This document shows positions 1-8,212 of a stretch of 64,000 bases of DNA, piece after piece. The notes beneath the pieces are model-generated. The model made no database searches, was not told the origin of the DNA, and saw only the letters and a program-made list of their open reading frames with translations. The stretch's first letter is position 1, and the number at the start of each line of letters is the position of its first letter. Source of the stretch: Polycladidibacter hongkongensis (GTDB lineage: Bacteria > Pseudomonadota > Alphaproteobacteria > Rhizobiales > Stappiaceae); the NCBI RefSeq assembly GCF_001561995.1, contig NZ_LLWC01000004.1, positions 1 through 64,000 of the forward strand, read 5' to 3'. Both the position numbers and the translations under genes were made by a program.

Positions 1-2
1 GG

Positions 3-479
3 GCCAATCAAGTTTGGTCGATGGATTTCATGTCAGATCAACTGGAGGATGGCAGGCGGTTCAGAACGCTTAACATACTTGATGATTTCAATCGGGAGGG
101 GCTGGCTATCGAGGTTGACTTTTCGCTGCCCGCGCTTCGGGTTGTGCGGGCATTGAGCCAAGTGATTGAATGGCGAGGCAAACCCAAGACAATACGTGTT
201 GACAATGGCCCAGAAAATATAAGTGAAACGCTGCTCTCATGGGCACGAAAGCAAGGCATTAAGATCTTGCATATCCAGCCGGGCAAGCCCGCTCAAAATG
301 CTTATGTGGAGCGCTACAACAGAACAGTTCGGCAAGAATGGCTGGATCAGAATTGCTTTGAAACAATCGAGCAAGTCCAGGCGCAAGCAACAAGGTGGCT
401 CTGGACATACAACAACAACCGGCCAAACATGGCCATCGGCGGCATCACACCTGCCGACAAACTGAAACTGGCAGCGTAA
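3..479 (+). CDS. IS3-family transposase, C-terminal part (cut by window edge)
   Basis: The reading frame is open from the left edge, so the N-terminal part lies outside the window. What is visible is the integrase core (rve) of an IS3-type OrfB: first catalytic Asp in WSMDFMSD, second Asp in VDNGPE, and the catalytic Glu in [14 protein letters not shown], followed by a C-terminal [18 protein letters not shown] segment that is typical of the family. The protein would carry out DNA cleavage and strand transfer of its own element. All three catalytic residues are present, so this copy may be intact. About 40 bp after the stop codon the sequence continues into a second, different IS3 transposase fragment, so this element probably inserted into an older one. 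Confidence 0.88.
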   Translation, partial: ANQVWSMDFMSDQLEDGRRFRTLNILDDFNREGLAIEVDFSLPALRVVRALSQVIEWRGKPKTIRVDNGPENISETLLSWARKQGIKILHIQPGKPAQNAYVERYNRTVRQEWLDQNCFETIEQVQAQATRWLWTYNNNRPNMAIGGITPADKLKLAA

Positions 480-519
480 CTCTACGCCAAAACTCCTCCA
501 AAAATGGGGGGAATACCAC

Positions 520-792
520 TTCACCGATGTGCTGAAACGGGAAGACATCAAGATTTCCATGGGTGGTAAAGGGGCTTGGCGGGACAACGTGTTTGTCCAA
601 CGCCTCTGGCGGGCCATCAAGTACGACGAAGTCTACCTCAAGGCCTACGCCAGTGTAGGTGAGGCAAGAAAGTCTATCGGGACATACATCGCCTTTTATA
701 ACCAAACCCGACCGCATTCATCGCCTGACGGGCAGACCCCGGATCAGGCTCACTACAACCACCAGCCGCGCTTAACTCAAGCTGCGGCGTAG
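520..792 (+). pseudogene. IS3-family transposase fragment, catalytic Glu lost
   Basis: Only the last ~90 residues of a second IS3-type OrfB remain. The motif order KISMGGKGAWRDN, VFVQRLWRAIKY, FYNQTRPHSS and DGQTPDQA is that of the transposase C-terminus. Related proteins known to me read DNVFVERLWR at the active site. Here the catalytic Glu is Gln (caa for gaa), and no N-terminal part lies upstream, so this is a dead remnant. The GTG at 529 is only the first start codon in frame; homology begins a few codons earlier. It was probably truncated by the element to its left. Confidence 0.82.
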
Positions 793-888
793 CTGAAGCC
801 GCTCCATCTATAAACCGCGAGCACCTGTCCAAACAAGCGGAACCACCTCACACCCTTCGTTCCAAACAAAAGACGAGCAGTGTGGCCA

Positions 889-920
889 ATTTTTTTAAGG
901 GGCATGCCCCTTAAAAAAAT
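889..920. repeat. Perfect 32-bp palindrome
   Basis: Positions 889-920 form a perfect self-complementary sequence with GGGG and CCCC around a central CATG and T-rich/A-rich outer arms. The T run is on the 5' side and the A run on the 3' side of either strand. That is the opposite polarity to an intrinsic terminator, so although it lies downstream of sctV (read leftward) it is not a standard terminator. It may be an IS-end relic, a cruciform or a protein-binding site. Confidence 0.75.
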
Positions 921-999
921 CAAAGCTACGAAAGCGGGGAATCTTCAAACAGCAACTTTGAGGAAAATACATCCAGCACTAACAGATGTGTTCGTAGTA

Positions 1000-3105
1000 T
1001 CATCCAAGCGCGCCGCGTAAGCTGATTTTCTCTAGCGGCTGTATGTTTGCGGCAGGCGCGAGTTCTTGAAAGGATAGCACGGCAAGGTCCGCATAGTCGC
1101 GTTCAATGACCTTGCGGAAAAAGCGGCGGATATCCATGGGCACCAAAATCACAGGTGCGATACCGTTCTGCGCCGGGTTTTCTCCAATTGCCGCGCGTAG
1201 GACAGAGACCATTTTACGGTGAGTTTCGGGCGAAAGAGCAAGGTATGATGCGCCGCTGGTTTGACGGATTGCGCCGCGAACCTCATCCTCAATATCCTTA
1301 TCGATCAAGTATGCAGGGATGATCTGCTGACCTGCGGAGTATTTGTGCGTGATGTAGCGGCTGAGTGCCATTCGAATATGCTCCGTCAACATCAACGGAT
1401 CTTTTTCTTTTTGTCCCCACTCAACAATCGATTGGAGAATAGTACGCATATCACGAATTGAGATGTCTTCGCGTACCAAGCGTTTCAACACATCTGCAAG
1501 TGAGATTAGTGGTACTGTTCGATTAACCTCTCTCACCAACTCGTCAAAATTTTCCTCCATATGCTTGAGCAAGAACATGCATTCTTGAATGCCAAGAAAT
1601 TCCGCAGCATGCTGTTTAAGAACATGAGCAAGGTGCAAAGACAGCATTCCGGTTAGCGTTAGTGTTTGGATACCAGCGCGAGTTGCTTGTTCAAAATGCT
1701 TGTTCTGCACCCAATAACTTGGTGTGTTGGGTAGGAAACTATCCCCTTCTTCAAAGGGAATATTAAACATGGCAAGATTTGGAGGGGTTTCACGCGCAAT
1801 AAAATAGCCTTTACGGCTTGCTCCGCGCGCAACAGGTACCTCGTTTACCAAAATCCGATACTCGCCCTCTGGGAGGCTGTCATTTAATCTGAGCTTAATC
1901 CCGGGGAAGGGGACACCAAGATCGAAGTAAAGTGCCCGGCGCACCTTTGCTACTTCTCTATCCAGTTTTTGTGGGTTTAGCGAGGCGCGAACACTGGACG
2001 CAATGTCAACAATCAGAGGCACAGTGGGCGTTATTGTTAGGCTTTGCTCAGCTTCTCCATCCGATGCATCCCCTTCATCTGGCAATGTTGGCACATCCGC
2101 ATCAGGCGATATTGCTGGAGTGAATGCAGTGAGTTGCTTTGCGCTTTTGCTTGCTGTTTCGGCCTTTGTGCGCCGAATTGCGATAAAAGCGATCGAGCCA
2201 AAGATGAGTGCCAAAACAAGAAAAATGAATGTCGGAAAGCCTGGAATGAATGCGAAACCAACCATGATAGCGGAGGCTATCATCAGCGCCTTTGGTTCAC
2301 TATTCAGCTGTTTGGCAATGTCAGAACCAAGGTCTGCGTTATCCTCTGTGGTGACGCGTGTGACAATGAATCCAGAAGTGATTGAGATGAAGAGGGCAGG
2401 GATCTGTGATACGAGGCCATCGCCAATGGTAAGGATTGTATAGCGGTCCAAAGCAGCCATTGCGCTCATACCATGTTGCGAGGTGCCGATAATGACCCCC
2501 CCGATGATATTGACCGCGATGATGATAAGACCGGCAATAGCATCGCCTTTAACGAACTTCATCGCGCCGTCCATCGCGCCGTAGAGTTGGCTTTCCTTTT
2601 CAAGCTTTCCGCGTCGCCGCTTGGCTTCATCCAGTTCAATCTGCCCTGCGCGCATGTCTGAATCGATTGACATCTGCTTGCCGGGCATAGCATCAAGGGA
2701 AAAGCGTGCGGAGACTTCCGCAACACGCTCTGAGCCCTTGGTGATTACAAGGAAGTTTACGATGGTCAAGATCAGGAAGATTGTAATCCCCACGACCAAA
2801 TTGCCTTGGACAACGAAATTCCCGAAGGTATCGATAATATTACCAGCATCTGCCTTTAGCAGAATGAGCCGCGTCGTTGTTATTGATAGTGCGAGACGAA
2901 ACAGTGTTGTCAGCAGCAATATCGAAGGGAACGCAGAGAGATTGACGACGTCTTTCAGATAGACAGCGGCCATCAGAAGGATCGCCGCAAGCGACAAGTT
3001 GATAGCGATCAGCGTGTCTACGAGGATCGTTGGAAGCGGCAGGATCATCATAAAGACGATAGCAATCAGCAGAAACGCGAGAACCACGTCGTTCCGCTGC
3101 GACAT
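1000..3105 (-). CDS. sctV: T3SS export gate protein SctV (YscV/LcrD family)
   Basis: SctV is the large export-gate component of the inner-membrane export apparatus. It forms a nonameric ring that docks chaperone-substrate complexes and takes part in proton-driven secretion. The N-terminal half carries about eight hydrophobic segments and the family-diagnostic blocks FPSILLLTTLFRLALS, KGSERVAEVSARFSLDAMPG and GDAIAGLI. The C-terminal ~350 residues are the cytosolic domain, ending in a YscV-like IQPLEKISL. Blocks such as DISIRDMRTILQS and EWGQKEKD match the Ysc branch, not flagellar FlhA. The frame also opens at a TTG at 3153; the ATG at 3105 fits family length (about 701 aa), but the start is uncertain because no strong ribosome site is seen. 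It is divergent from the chaperone/effector pair to its right. Confidence 0.95.
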   Translation of the reverse strand: MSQRNDVVLAFLLIAIVFMMILPLPTILVDTLIAINLSLAAILLMAAVYLKDVVNLSAFPSILLLTTLFRLALSITTTRLILLKADAGNIIDTFGNFVVQGNLVVGITIFLILTIVNFLVITKGSERVAEVSARFSLDAMPGKQMSIDSDMRAGQIELDEAKRRRGKLEKESQLYGAMDGAMKFVKGDAIAGLIIIAVNIIGGVIIGTSQHGMSAMAALDRYTILTIGDGLVSQIPALFISITSGFIVTRVTTEDNADLGSDIAKQLNSEPKALMIASAIMVGFAFIPGFPTFIFLVLALIFGSIAFIAIRRTKAETASKSAKQLTAFTPAISPDADVPTLPDEGDASDGEAEQSLTITPTVPLIVDIASSVRASLNPQKLDREVAKVRRALYFDLGVPFPGIKLRLNDSLPEGEYRILVNEVPVARGASRKGYFIARETPPNLAMFNIPFEEGDSFLPNTPSYWVQNKHFEQATRAGIQTLTLTGMLSLHLAHVLKQHAAEFLGIQECMFLLKHMEENFDELVREVNRTVPLISLADVLKRLVREDISIRDMRTILQSIVEWGQKEKDPLMLTEHIRMALSRYITHKYSAGQQIIPAYLIDKDIEDEVRGAIRQTSGASYLALSPETHRKMVSVLRAAIGENPAQNGIAPVILVPMDIRRFFRKVIERDYADLAVLSFQELAPAANIQPLEKISLRGALG

Positions 3106-3424
3106 TTGCTTAAGTATCTTCTGCAATTGCAGTCCCCAATACGGCAGGATCAATAAATCTGCGGAGACTTAGCAACTAGGAGAACGTAGAAGTGTGCCAA
3201 AGCACACACCATTTGAAAATGAGAGGCAGAGCGCACAGGAATCCAGCTAAAAAAACAGTAGGCAAGACAGTTATCGCGATAAACGTCAAATCTGTGTCAT
3301 TTAGAACAGCGCAATATTGCCCTTAGCGTTAACAGAACACATCGCGGGCAATTGTCTATCTATTGTTCACGGTTAAGGTGGGGAAGCCTGCCTTTTGGGT
3401 TGGGGTAGTTCTAGGAGTGGCACC
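3106..3424. promoter_or_regulatory. Divergent control region between sctV and a chaperone gene
   Basis: No gene is seen in this ~320-bp stretch. It must hold the promoters of leftward sctV and the rightward chaperone/effector pair. A 12-bp perfect palindrome, TTATCGCGATAA, lies at 3271-3282 and is a candidate operator. A ribosome site (aggag, about 3414) precedes the chaperone start. Confidence 0.5.
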
Positions 3425-3901
3425 ATGAAGCAGCTTGTAAACTCGTTGTTTGCAGAAATCGGTGCGCGAATTGGAATTGACCAGCTAACGCTAGACGAGA
3501 ATGGGCGCTTGTTCCTAGCATTAGAAAACAACCTGATTGTGGCTGTTAAATGGCGAGAGACATCTCAAACACTGCTCTTCAGCTCTCCTGTATATGCTGG
3601 GGGAAGCTTACCTGCGGAACGTTTCGCAGAATTGCTCGAGGCCAATTGTCACTTTGCCGATGGTCACGGTATGGCATTTAATATCGAGAGCGAAAAACAG
3701 CGTATAAATTTGTCCATGATCGTTGGGGTTGCTGACCGCTGCTCCATTAAACTTATGGAAAAAATTGAGGTGTTTGTAGAAGCAGCTGCGCATTGGAACA
3801 GTGCCTTGGGCAAGGCACTCCATGAACGCAGTGAATATGGTTCCGAACCATTTGCCGGAGCGGATACGCCATACCTTATGGGGTTAGGGGACAAATTATG
3901 A
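3425..3901 (+). CDS. CesT/Tir-type T3SS chaperone (class I)
   Basis: This is a small acidic protein (158 aa) with the alpha-beta pattern of dimeric class I secretion chaperones: an N-terminal helix (KQLVNSLFAEIGARIGI), then LTLDENGRLFLALE and later strands. Such chaperones bind the N-terminal region of one or a few effectors and deliver them to the export gate. The frame is open from 3395, but ATG 3425 has a good ribosome site (aggagtggcacc). Its stop overlaps the start of the next gene (ATGA), so the two are translationally coupled. The downstream protein is therefore its most likely client. Confidence 0.72.
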   Translation: MKQLVNSLFAEIGARIGIDQLTLDENGRLFLALENNLIVAVKWRETSQTLLFSSPVYAGGSLPAERFAELLEANCHFADGHGMAFNIESEKQRINLSMIVGVADRCSIKLMEKIEVFVEAAAHWNSALGKALHERSEYGSEPFAGADTPYLMGLGDKL

Positions 3902-4923
3902 CAAGGATTGGACTTCAGAGCTACGAACAAGCGGCTCGTATTGGTGATAACACTGATACGCTCGCGCTTGATGGCGCTGAAGTGAAGGCCCAAACCAGCA
4001 AAGTCACGGTTGGCGGCCAGTTTATTAAATACGTGCACGCCGGCGAAGGCAGTGCTGAACAAAAAAGTTTTGAAGCCGCATTAAAGGCCGAATTTGGCGA
4101 AGATGTAGGCTCGATTGCGTTTGGAATGGGTGGGCAAAAAGCAAATGCCGCGAGCTCCCCTTTAACAAAGATGCAAGTGATTAAAAGCATCGAATTCGCG
4201 CGTATCCTTTCACGGGAGGGTGTGCCTGAAAGTCAAAACAAAATGCAACTTGATAGTGTAAAACAGCAAAACCGAGAAATTTTTAAGATCATCAGCAGCG
4301 AATATGATCCAGATATTGCGACTGCAGTATTCGCTTATCACGCTGAAGGTAAGCTCTCCCATGTTTTTGACCGTGATCCAGATAAGGCGCGATCCATAGC
4401 TATCGGATATGCGAAAGAAGAAAGTGAAAAGCGCGTCAACTTTGTTGAAGAAGATCTACAAGGTGAGCTTGCCCGGTTAAGCGAGTCCTCGGAATTGAAA
4501 GAAAGTGCCTTACGCGCACGCGTTGAAATCGACTGGGATCAATTCAAGCCAGCGGATAAACAGCGTTTTCTGGAGCGCGTTGAAAACAACTTCCGGCGAC
4601 AGACGCTGGTAAACGCTCATAACCCGGATCATCGCGACTACCTTGCCGATGTTGATATTGAAAAAGCGGTAATTGGCCAGTTAAAGCTGGTTGCAGCTAT
4701 TCAGGCGCTTTTCTCGGATGATGCCTTTATCAAGAGTGCTTTTGCAGATGCCGGGCTGACAATTTATTCCCTAGGTGAAACCGATATGGAAGACCTAAAG
4801 CACTTTGTAGAAAATGAGCTACATAAAAGCCTTGGCGCGGACGGAACGAAAGGGTTGTTGATCAACTTTGAAAGTAAGAGTAAGAGTCTGCTTCGACAGG
4901 CTCTGGCAACCTTGGAAGATTAA
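3898..4923 (+). CDS. Candidate T3SS effector coupled to a chaperone
   Basis: This soluble 341-aa protein belongs to no family I recognise. It has no signal peptide and no membrane segments; it is rich in charged helical segments, with few obvious domains. The N-terminus (MTRIGLQSYEQAAR, then Thr/Ala-rich) is compatible with a secretion signal. The case for an effector is contextual: its start overlaps the stop of a CesT-type chaperone, it lies opposite sctV, and an intrinsic terminator follows it. Because YopN-type genes can sit next to sctV, I considered a gatekeeper role. A better SctW candidate lies at 10013-11305, so an effector or accessory secreted protein is more likely. Confidence 0.5.
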   Translation: MTRIGLQSYEQAARIGDNTDTLALDGAEVKAQTSKVTVGGQFIKYVHAGEGSAEQKSFEAALKAEFGEDVGSIAFGMGGQKANAASSPLTKMQVIKSIEFARILSREGVPESQNKMQLDSVKQQNREIFKIISSEYDPDIATAVFAYHAEGKLSHVFDRDPDKARSIAIGYAKEESEKRVNFVEEDLQGELARLSESSELKESALRARVEIDWDQFKPADKQRFLERVENNFRRQTLVNAHNPDHRDYLADVDIEKAVIGQLKLVAAIQALFSDDAFIKSAFADAGLTIYSLGETDMEDLKHFVENELHKSLGADGTKGLLINFESKSKSLLRQALATLED

Positions 4924-4928
4924 ACAAT

Positions 4929-4957
4929 AAAAGGCCCGCATTTAGCGGGCTTTTTAT
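4929..4957 (+). terminator. Intrinsic terminator after the candidate effector
   Basis: GCCCGC at 4934-4939 pairs with GCGGGC at 4945-4950 around a 5-nt loop. An A-rich lead lies upstream and TTTTT follows. It sits 10 nt after the effector stop and before the convergent chaperone gene, and could act in both directions. Confidence 0.9.
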
Positions 4958-4958
4958 T

Positions 4959-5414
4959 TCACAGATGTATCAGAAAATCTTGTCCGTCATTTATTGGTGA
5001 GGGATTTTTACTTTGCTCAGAAATATTAATTCGTAACGCTATTATTTCATCTAAAAATTTACTTAGTTCGCTATAGAGGTTGTTACTCGAGAATCCAGTG
5101 GCATTTATCGACTGGATTAGGACAAAAGCACCGTCTTTTTCTACGCAACCAACGCGAAACCCACGCTTGCGCTGTTGAGCTGATGAGTATCGCAGCATAT
5201 TGAGCTGTAATTTCTTTAAGCTCTCTGCTTGAGCCTCTTCAATTACAGAGGAAAGATGGATGACATTGTTTTCTTCGTCAAACTCCAAAATGACAAGGAA
5301 GTCTTGCAGGAGAATTGACCAAGTCTTTGCCTCTTTATATTCAACAATTTCATGGGCATCGAGTAGGGGCCCTGCTTCCATCAAGAGAGAATGGATTTGT
5401 GAAAAACGGTTCAT
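4959..5414 (-). CDS. CesT-like T3SS chaperone downstream of sctD
   Basis: This 151-aa acidic protein has the size and strand/helix pattern of class I T3SS chaperones: a SILLQDFLVILEFDEENNVIHLSSV strand region, QLNMLRYSS, then a long C-terminal helix (LYSELSKFLDEIIALR). It is the last gene of the leftward sctD group, about 30 nt after sctD. The frame is open from a TTG at 5435, but the ATG at 5414 is preferred. Its client is unknown; the effector candidate just beyond the shared terminator is one option. Function is inferred from size, composition and location. Confidence 0.55.
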   Translation of the reverse strand: MNRFSQIHSLLMEAGPLLDAHEIVEYKEAKTWSILLQDFLVILEFDEENNVIHLSSVIEEAQAESLKKLQLNMLRYSSAQQRKRGFRVGCVEKDGAFVLIQSINATGFSSNNLYSELSKFLDEIIALRINISEQSKNPSPINDGQDFLIHL

Positions 5415-5444
5415 CGAATGTCCAGTGATTTCCAAAAAGGGGAG

Positions 5445-7559
5445 CTAGTCAAGTAACGCGACAGGAGCTCGAACTACCCAGTTTGTGGTTTCGTTGTATA
5501 GGACAACAGCAAAGCCTTCGTATTGGCGGATTAGGATACCGAGCTCACCAATAGACAAAAGGCGCGCGCTGTCGCTGATGGATTGGCCTACAAGAAACCT
5601 CGTATTTTCCGATGTTTGGATGTATCTTTCGGCCGTGAGATTAGCACCTGCAACGGATAGTTTGGATCTACCCAAATGCCGGGTTAGAAAGCGCAGGAAC
5701 TGCGGGTTTGTTCTCGCAGCCTTTAAAAAGCGTGATCGCGCTGCGATGCTCTGGCTAACATCGGCCTGCGCGCTCGCCAAGCATTGAGACGCACCTTCTG
5801 GGTTTAACGCGGTTTGTAGAACCATTGATTGCACAGGGATTGTCAGATCTTTGAGACTTAACTCTTCACTGCTAGACAGAATATCCAACCAGACAACAGA
5901 TTGCTCAACTTGCCTGATTGTTAGGGATGGAATAGCGATGCATAGCTTACCCGCCTCAGGTTGTTCTAGTAAAAGCGGTAGAAACTGTTCTTTAACTGTG
6001 GTTGGCAGGCTCTCGATTTCATTTGCATCTTGCCACGCGCCCAACAAAACTTTCGCCGAACCTGCGAGCTCTTCACGGCGTGCTTCGGCTTTTGGGGTCG
6101 GCGCATTCGGCTGTTGCGTGTCTTTTTTTAAATCTGAAACCGTAGTCTCTTGTTTGGCTTGCCCAGAAGATACTCCATTTGCTGCATAAAGAACTGGTAA
6201 CTTCAGGTTTGTAAGCTTACTTGCTGCCAACTGCAGAGTGTTCTTGCTGCTGTTTAAAGGCGCGTTCCTATCCGCAGGAGACTGGGTTGGTTGATCAATC
6301 AAGGTCTTTTCAGCTGCTTCCACGGCGAGCAGCGTTTTCAGTTGATCGTCGCCACCATCATTTTCCGCAATAAATTCTCGCGCCTCGGTTTCATTCTCGA
6401 TATTGGTTTGTAAGTCGACAACTTGACCGTTATCTTGCACAAGCTTTACCAAAGAGCGCATCGGAATCGCTGCTGCGAACTGGTTGGAATAGGAGCGTAA
6501 AAAGCCAGACCAACGGTCAATATCTTGCGAAGTGATCACACCGCTAACTTCCAGCGTATTTCCATCTAGCCGAAACAGAATGGTATCGTCGACCAAGGCG
6601 CGTTTGGCCAGTCTTTGCACCTGCGTAAGATAGTCATCCGCGGTTTTTATCTGAGAGTCGAGAAGTCTTACGCCAGCGATATTGGAGAGTTCATTATTTA
6701 CTTGTGCGGCGGTTTCTCGATCCAGAACAGTTCCCCAAAGCTTCAATGTTCCATCTTTGTCGAGATCGAAGCTGACATCAACCGCTCGAGATTTGATAGT
6801 GGCAGCAATGTCTTGGCGTATGCTTTCAAGAACGCGCACCCGTGTGTGTACAGGTAGGGACACCTGTTCCACGATATCCATGATTGCTCTTCGTTCAACA
6901 GGCGTTTCAACAAATCCTGCCAAGTAAGTTTGGCCATCAACTTCCTTTTTTAAGGTAAGATCCTGAGCAAACGGCAGCTGAGATAACCCGGTTTTTAGGT
7001 CCTCATAGGTTCCTGCTGGCAGTGCATGTACATCGTTTGATGGTAACACAACCAAACGAAAGCCGAGTAAGCCGAGGAGAAGACATGCTGCGATTGCGCC
7101 GCCGGAGACGAATTTTTTTTGCCTAAACTCCCTGCTAGCGAAAGAAAGAGCTTTTGCCCTTTTGGGCGTCCTACCTCCAGAGAGCTTGGGCTCCTCAATC
7201 GCAGTTGCGGTGGCCGCGTCGCCGAGGGCGTTACCAACCGTCGTCCATTGAGCATTCTTGGCACCAACTGCAAAGCGCAAAGTGCCAAGTGATATGACAT
7301 CTAGCGGTTCAACTTCGACCCAGTCTTCGTGCCCGGCTTGAATATCCAATCCACTGGCGGAAGTTGCGCCACCATTTTTGGCCAGGAGAGATACTTTGCC
7401 CGCTTCAATTTGGATTTCAAGATGGTGCTGCGCAACACTCAAGTCCATGAGCTGCAAGTCATCATCAATGCCGGAGCCAACAGAGTAGGTGCCCGGACCT
7501 AAAGACACCTCGGCACCTGCCTGCTGGCCAGCTAAGACTTTAAAGATCATTTCGTTCAT
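5445..7559 (-). CDS. sctD: T3SS inner-membrane ring protein SctD, enlarged
   Basis: SctD forms the outer of the two inner-membrane rings of the basal body and connects to the secretin. An N-terminal FHA-like domain (about 1-110) is followed by a linker, one transmembrane helix (about 152-172) and periplasmic BON-like ring-building repeats (about 180-390). The Ysc-family protein is normally about 420 residues; this one has 704. The extra ~300 C-terminal residues comprise a Gln/Thr/Pro-rich linker and a further region that I do not recognise. The enlarged part should lie in the periplasm. It is transcribed leftward after the needle genes and before a chaperone. Confidence 0.87.
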   Translation of the reverse strand: MNEMIFKVLAGQQAGAEVSLGPGTYSVGSGIDDDLQLMDLSVAQHHLEIQIEAGKVSLLAKNGGATSASGLDIQAGHEDWVEVEPLDVISLGTLRFAVGAKNAQWTTVGNALGDAATATAIEEPKLSGGRTPKRAKALSFASREFRQKKFVSGGAIAACLLLGLLGFRLVVLPSNDVHALPAGTYEDLKTGLSQLPFAQDLTLKKEVDGQTYLAGFVETPVERRAIMDIVEQVSLPVHTRVRVLESIRQDIAATIKSRAVDVSFDLDKDGTLKLWGTVLDRETAAQVNNELSNIAGVRLLDSQIKTADDYLTQVQRLAKRALVDDTILFRLDGNTLEVSGVITSQDIDRWSGFLRSYSNQFAAAIPMRSLVKLVQDNGQVVDLQTNIENETEAREFIAENDGGDDQLKTLLAVEAAEKTLIDQPTQSPADRNAPLNSSKNTLQLAASKLTNLKLPVLYAANGVSSGQAKQETTVSDLKKDTQQPNAPTPKAEARREELAGSAKVLLGAWQDANEIESLPTTVKEQFLPLLLEQPEAGKLCIAIPSLTIRQVEQSVVWLDILSSSEELSLKDLTIPVQSMVLQTALNPEGASQCLASAQADVSQSIAARSRFLKAARTNPQFLRFLTRHLGRSKLSVAGANLTAERYIQTSENTRFLVGQSISDSARLLSIGELGILIRQYEGFAVVLYNETTNWVVRAPVALLD

Positions 7560-7624
7560 GCGATCGGTGGCCCGAGTACTCTAATGGTTTATTTTGGCAA
7601 TGTTTGTAGATGTGGTTTATTCAA

Positions 7625-7930
7625 CTACGAGATGTTGCGTGCCGCAGACTTAACAAGGTCAGCATGGGCCTTAACAAGGCTCGTCCGTGTCTGGCCGATC
7701 GTCGTGTAGTTGTTGACAAGCAGCTGTAGTGTAAACATTTTCTCGGTTTCGGCGAGGTTGCTATCTTCGTAGGTTTTTTGGATTTGAGTGTTGACAGACT
7801 CCATTTGTTTCTGGAGCGCAGTGCTTACCCGAAGCGCGTCAAGGCCAGTCTTATTTTCATAAGCACCCACAGGCGCCGCAACTGACGAAACATTAAGTGA
7901 TTGGAAAGCTTTCTCAATATTGTAGGCCAA
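7625..7930 (-). CDS. sctF: T3SS needle subunit SctF (TTG start)
   Basis: This 101-aa helical protein has the needle-subunit C-terminal pattern (LQLLVNNYTTIGQTRTSLVKAHADLV), comparable with the LADLQHSINKWSVIYN...STIVRSMKDL stretch of YscF. It would polymerise into the extracellular needle. The start is TTG at 7930 with ribosome site GGGAG 8 nt upstream, immediately after the stop of the YscE-like chaperone. The inner rod (SctI) is encoded elsewhere (23909), which supports the needle assignment over the rod. Its N-terminus is longer than in YscF. Confidence 0.75.
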   Translation of the reverse strand: MAYNIEKAFQSLNVSSVAAPVGAYENKTGLDALRVSTALQKQMESVNTQIQKTYEDSNLAETEKMFTLQLLVNNYTTIGQTRTSLVKAHADLVKSAARNIS

Positions 7931-7932
7931 TG

Positions 7933-8178
7933 CTAGGCTCCCGTGTTCGCAAGTTTTTGCAAGATACCCTTAGCCGCGACAGCGCCTGCGGTTAGCTTCT
8001 CGCAATTCTGATAGTCTTTAGGAGAAAGAGGTTGCAGCCTTTGCTGGGCGGCAAAACCTTCTAGGTCACTTAAAAGTGCCATAATTTGTGCAGAAAACTG
8101 CCCGTCGCCATCCTGACGTAGACGTTCCTCGAGGTCTGTGACAAAAACCTCGGCCTCTGAAGCGGTGTTCTCAGACAT
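7933..8178 (-). CDS. sctE2 (YscE-like): YscE-like needle co-chaperone
   Basis: This 81-aa acidic, two-helix protein has the pattern of the small needle co-chaperones: LEERLRQDGDG, then KDYQNCEKLTAGAVAAKGILQKL near the end. In Ysc systems YscE works with the TPR protein YscG to keep monomeric needle subunit in the cytosol, and a YscG-like gene is present at 23458. It ends directly before the needle gene, with which it is probably translationally coupled. The assignment rests on size, pattern and position, because these proteins are poorly conserved. The symbol field is only descriptive, since sctE is used for the translocator. Confidence 0.6.
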   Translation of the reverse strand: MSENTASEAEVFVTDLEERLRQDGDGQFSAQIMALLSDLEGFAAQQRLQPLSPKDYQNCEKLTAGAVAAKGILQKLANTGA

Positions 8179-8212
8179 TCCAACCCAATCGATAAACTTT
8201 TAACGAGTGTTC

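Larger units (their letters stand above)
1..870. mobile_element. Nested IS3-type insertion sequence remnants
   Basis: Two unrelated IS3-type transposase C-termini lie in tandem on the same strand. The segment after the first stop (about 480-520) has the C/A- then G-rich character of an IS end. The segment after the second stop (about 830-870) resembles the terminal part of another IS. Outer boundaries cannot be fixed here, because the left end is beyond the window and no target duplication was identified. Their position directly left of the T3SS is consistent with acquisition or rearrangement of the island. Confidence 0.55.

Noticed and set aside
889-920. Palindrome as an intrinsic terminator of sctV
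   Set aside because: The T run is 5' and the A run 3' on both strands, the reverse of a terminator.
3898-4923. 341-aa protein as the gatekeeper SctW
   Set aside because: It lacks HrpJ-type repeats, while the protein at 10013-11305 has them and its own chaperone.
7625-7930. 101-aa protein as inner rod SctI
   Set aside because: A clear SctI lies at 23909 next to sctJ, and this gene follows a YscE-like needle chaperone.
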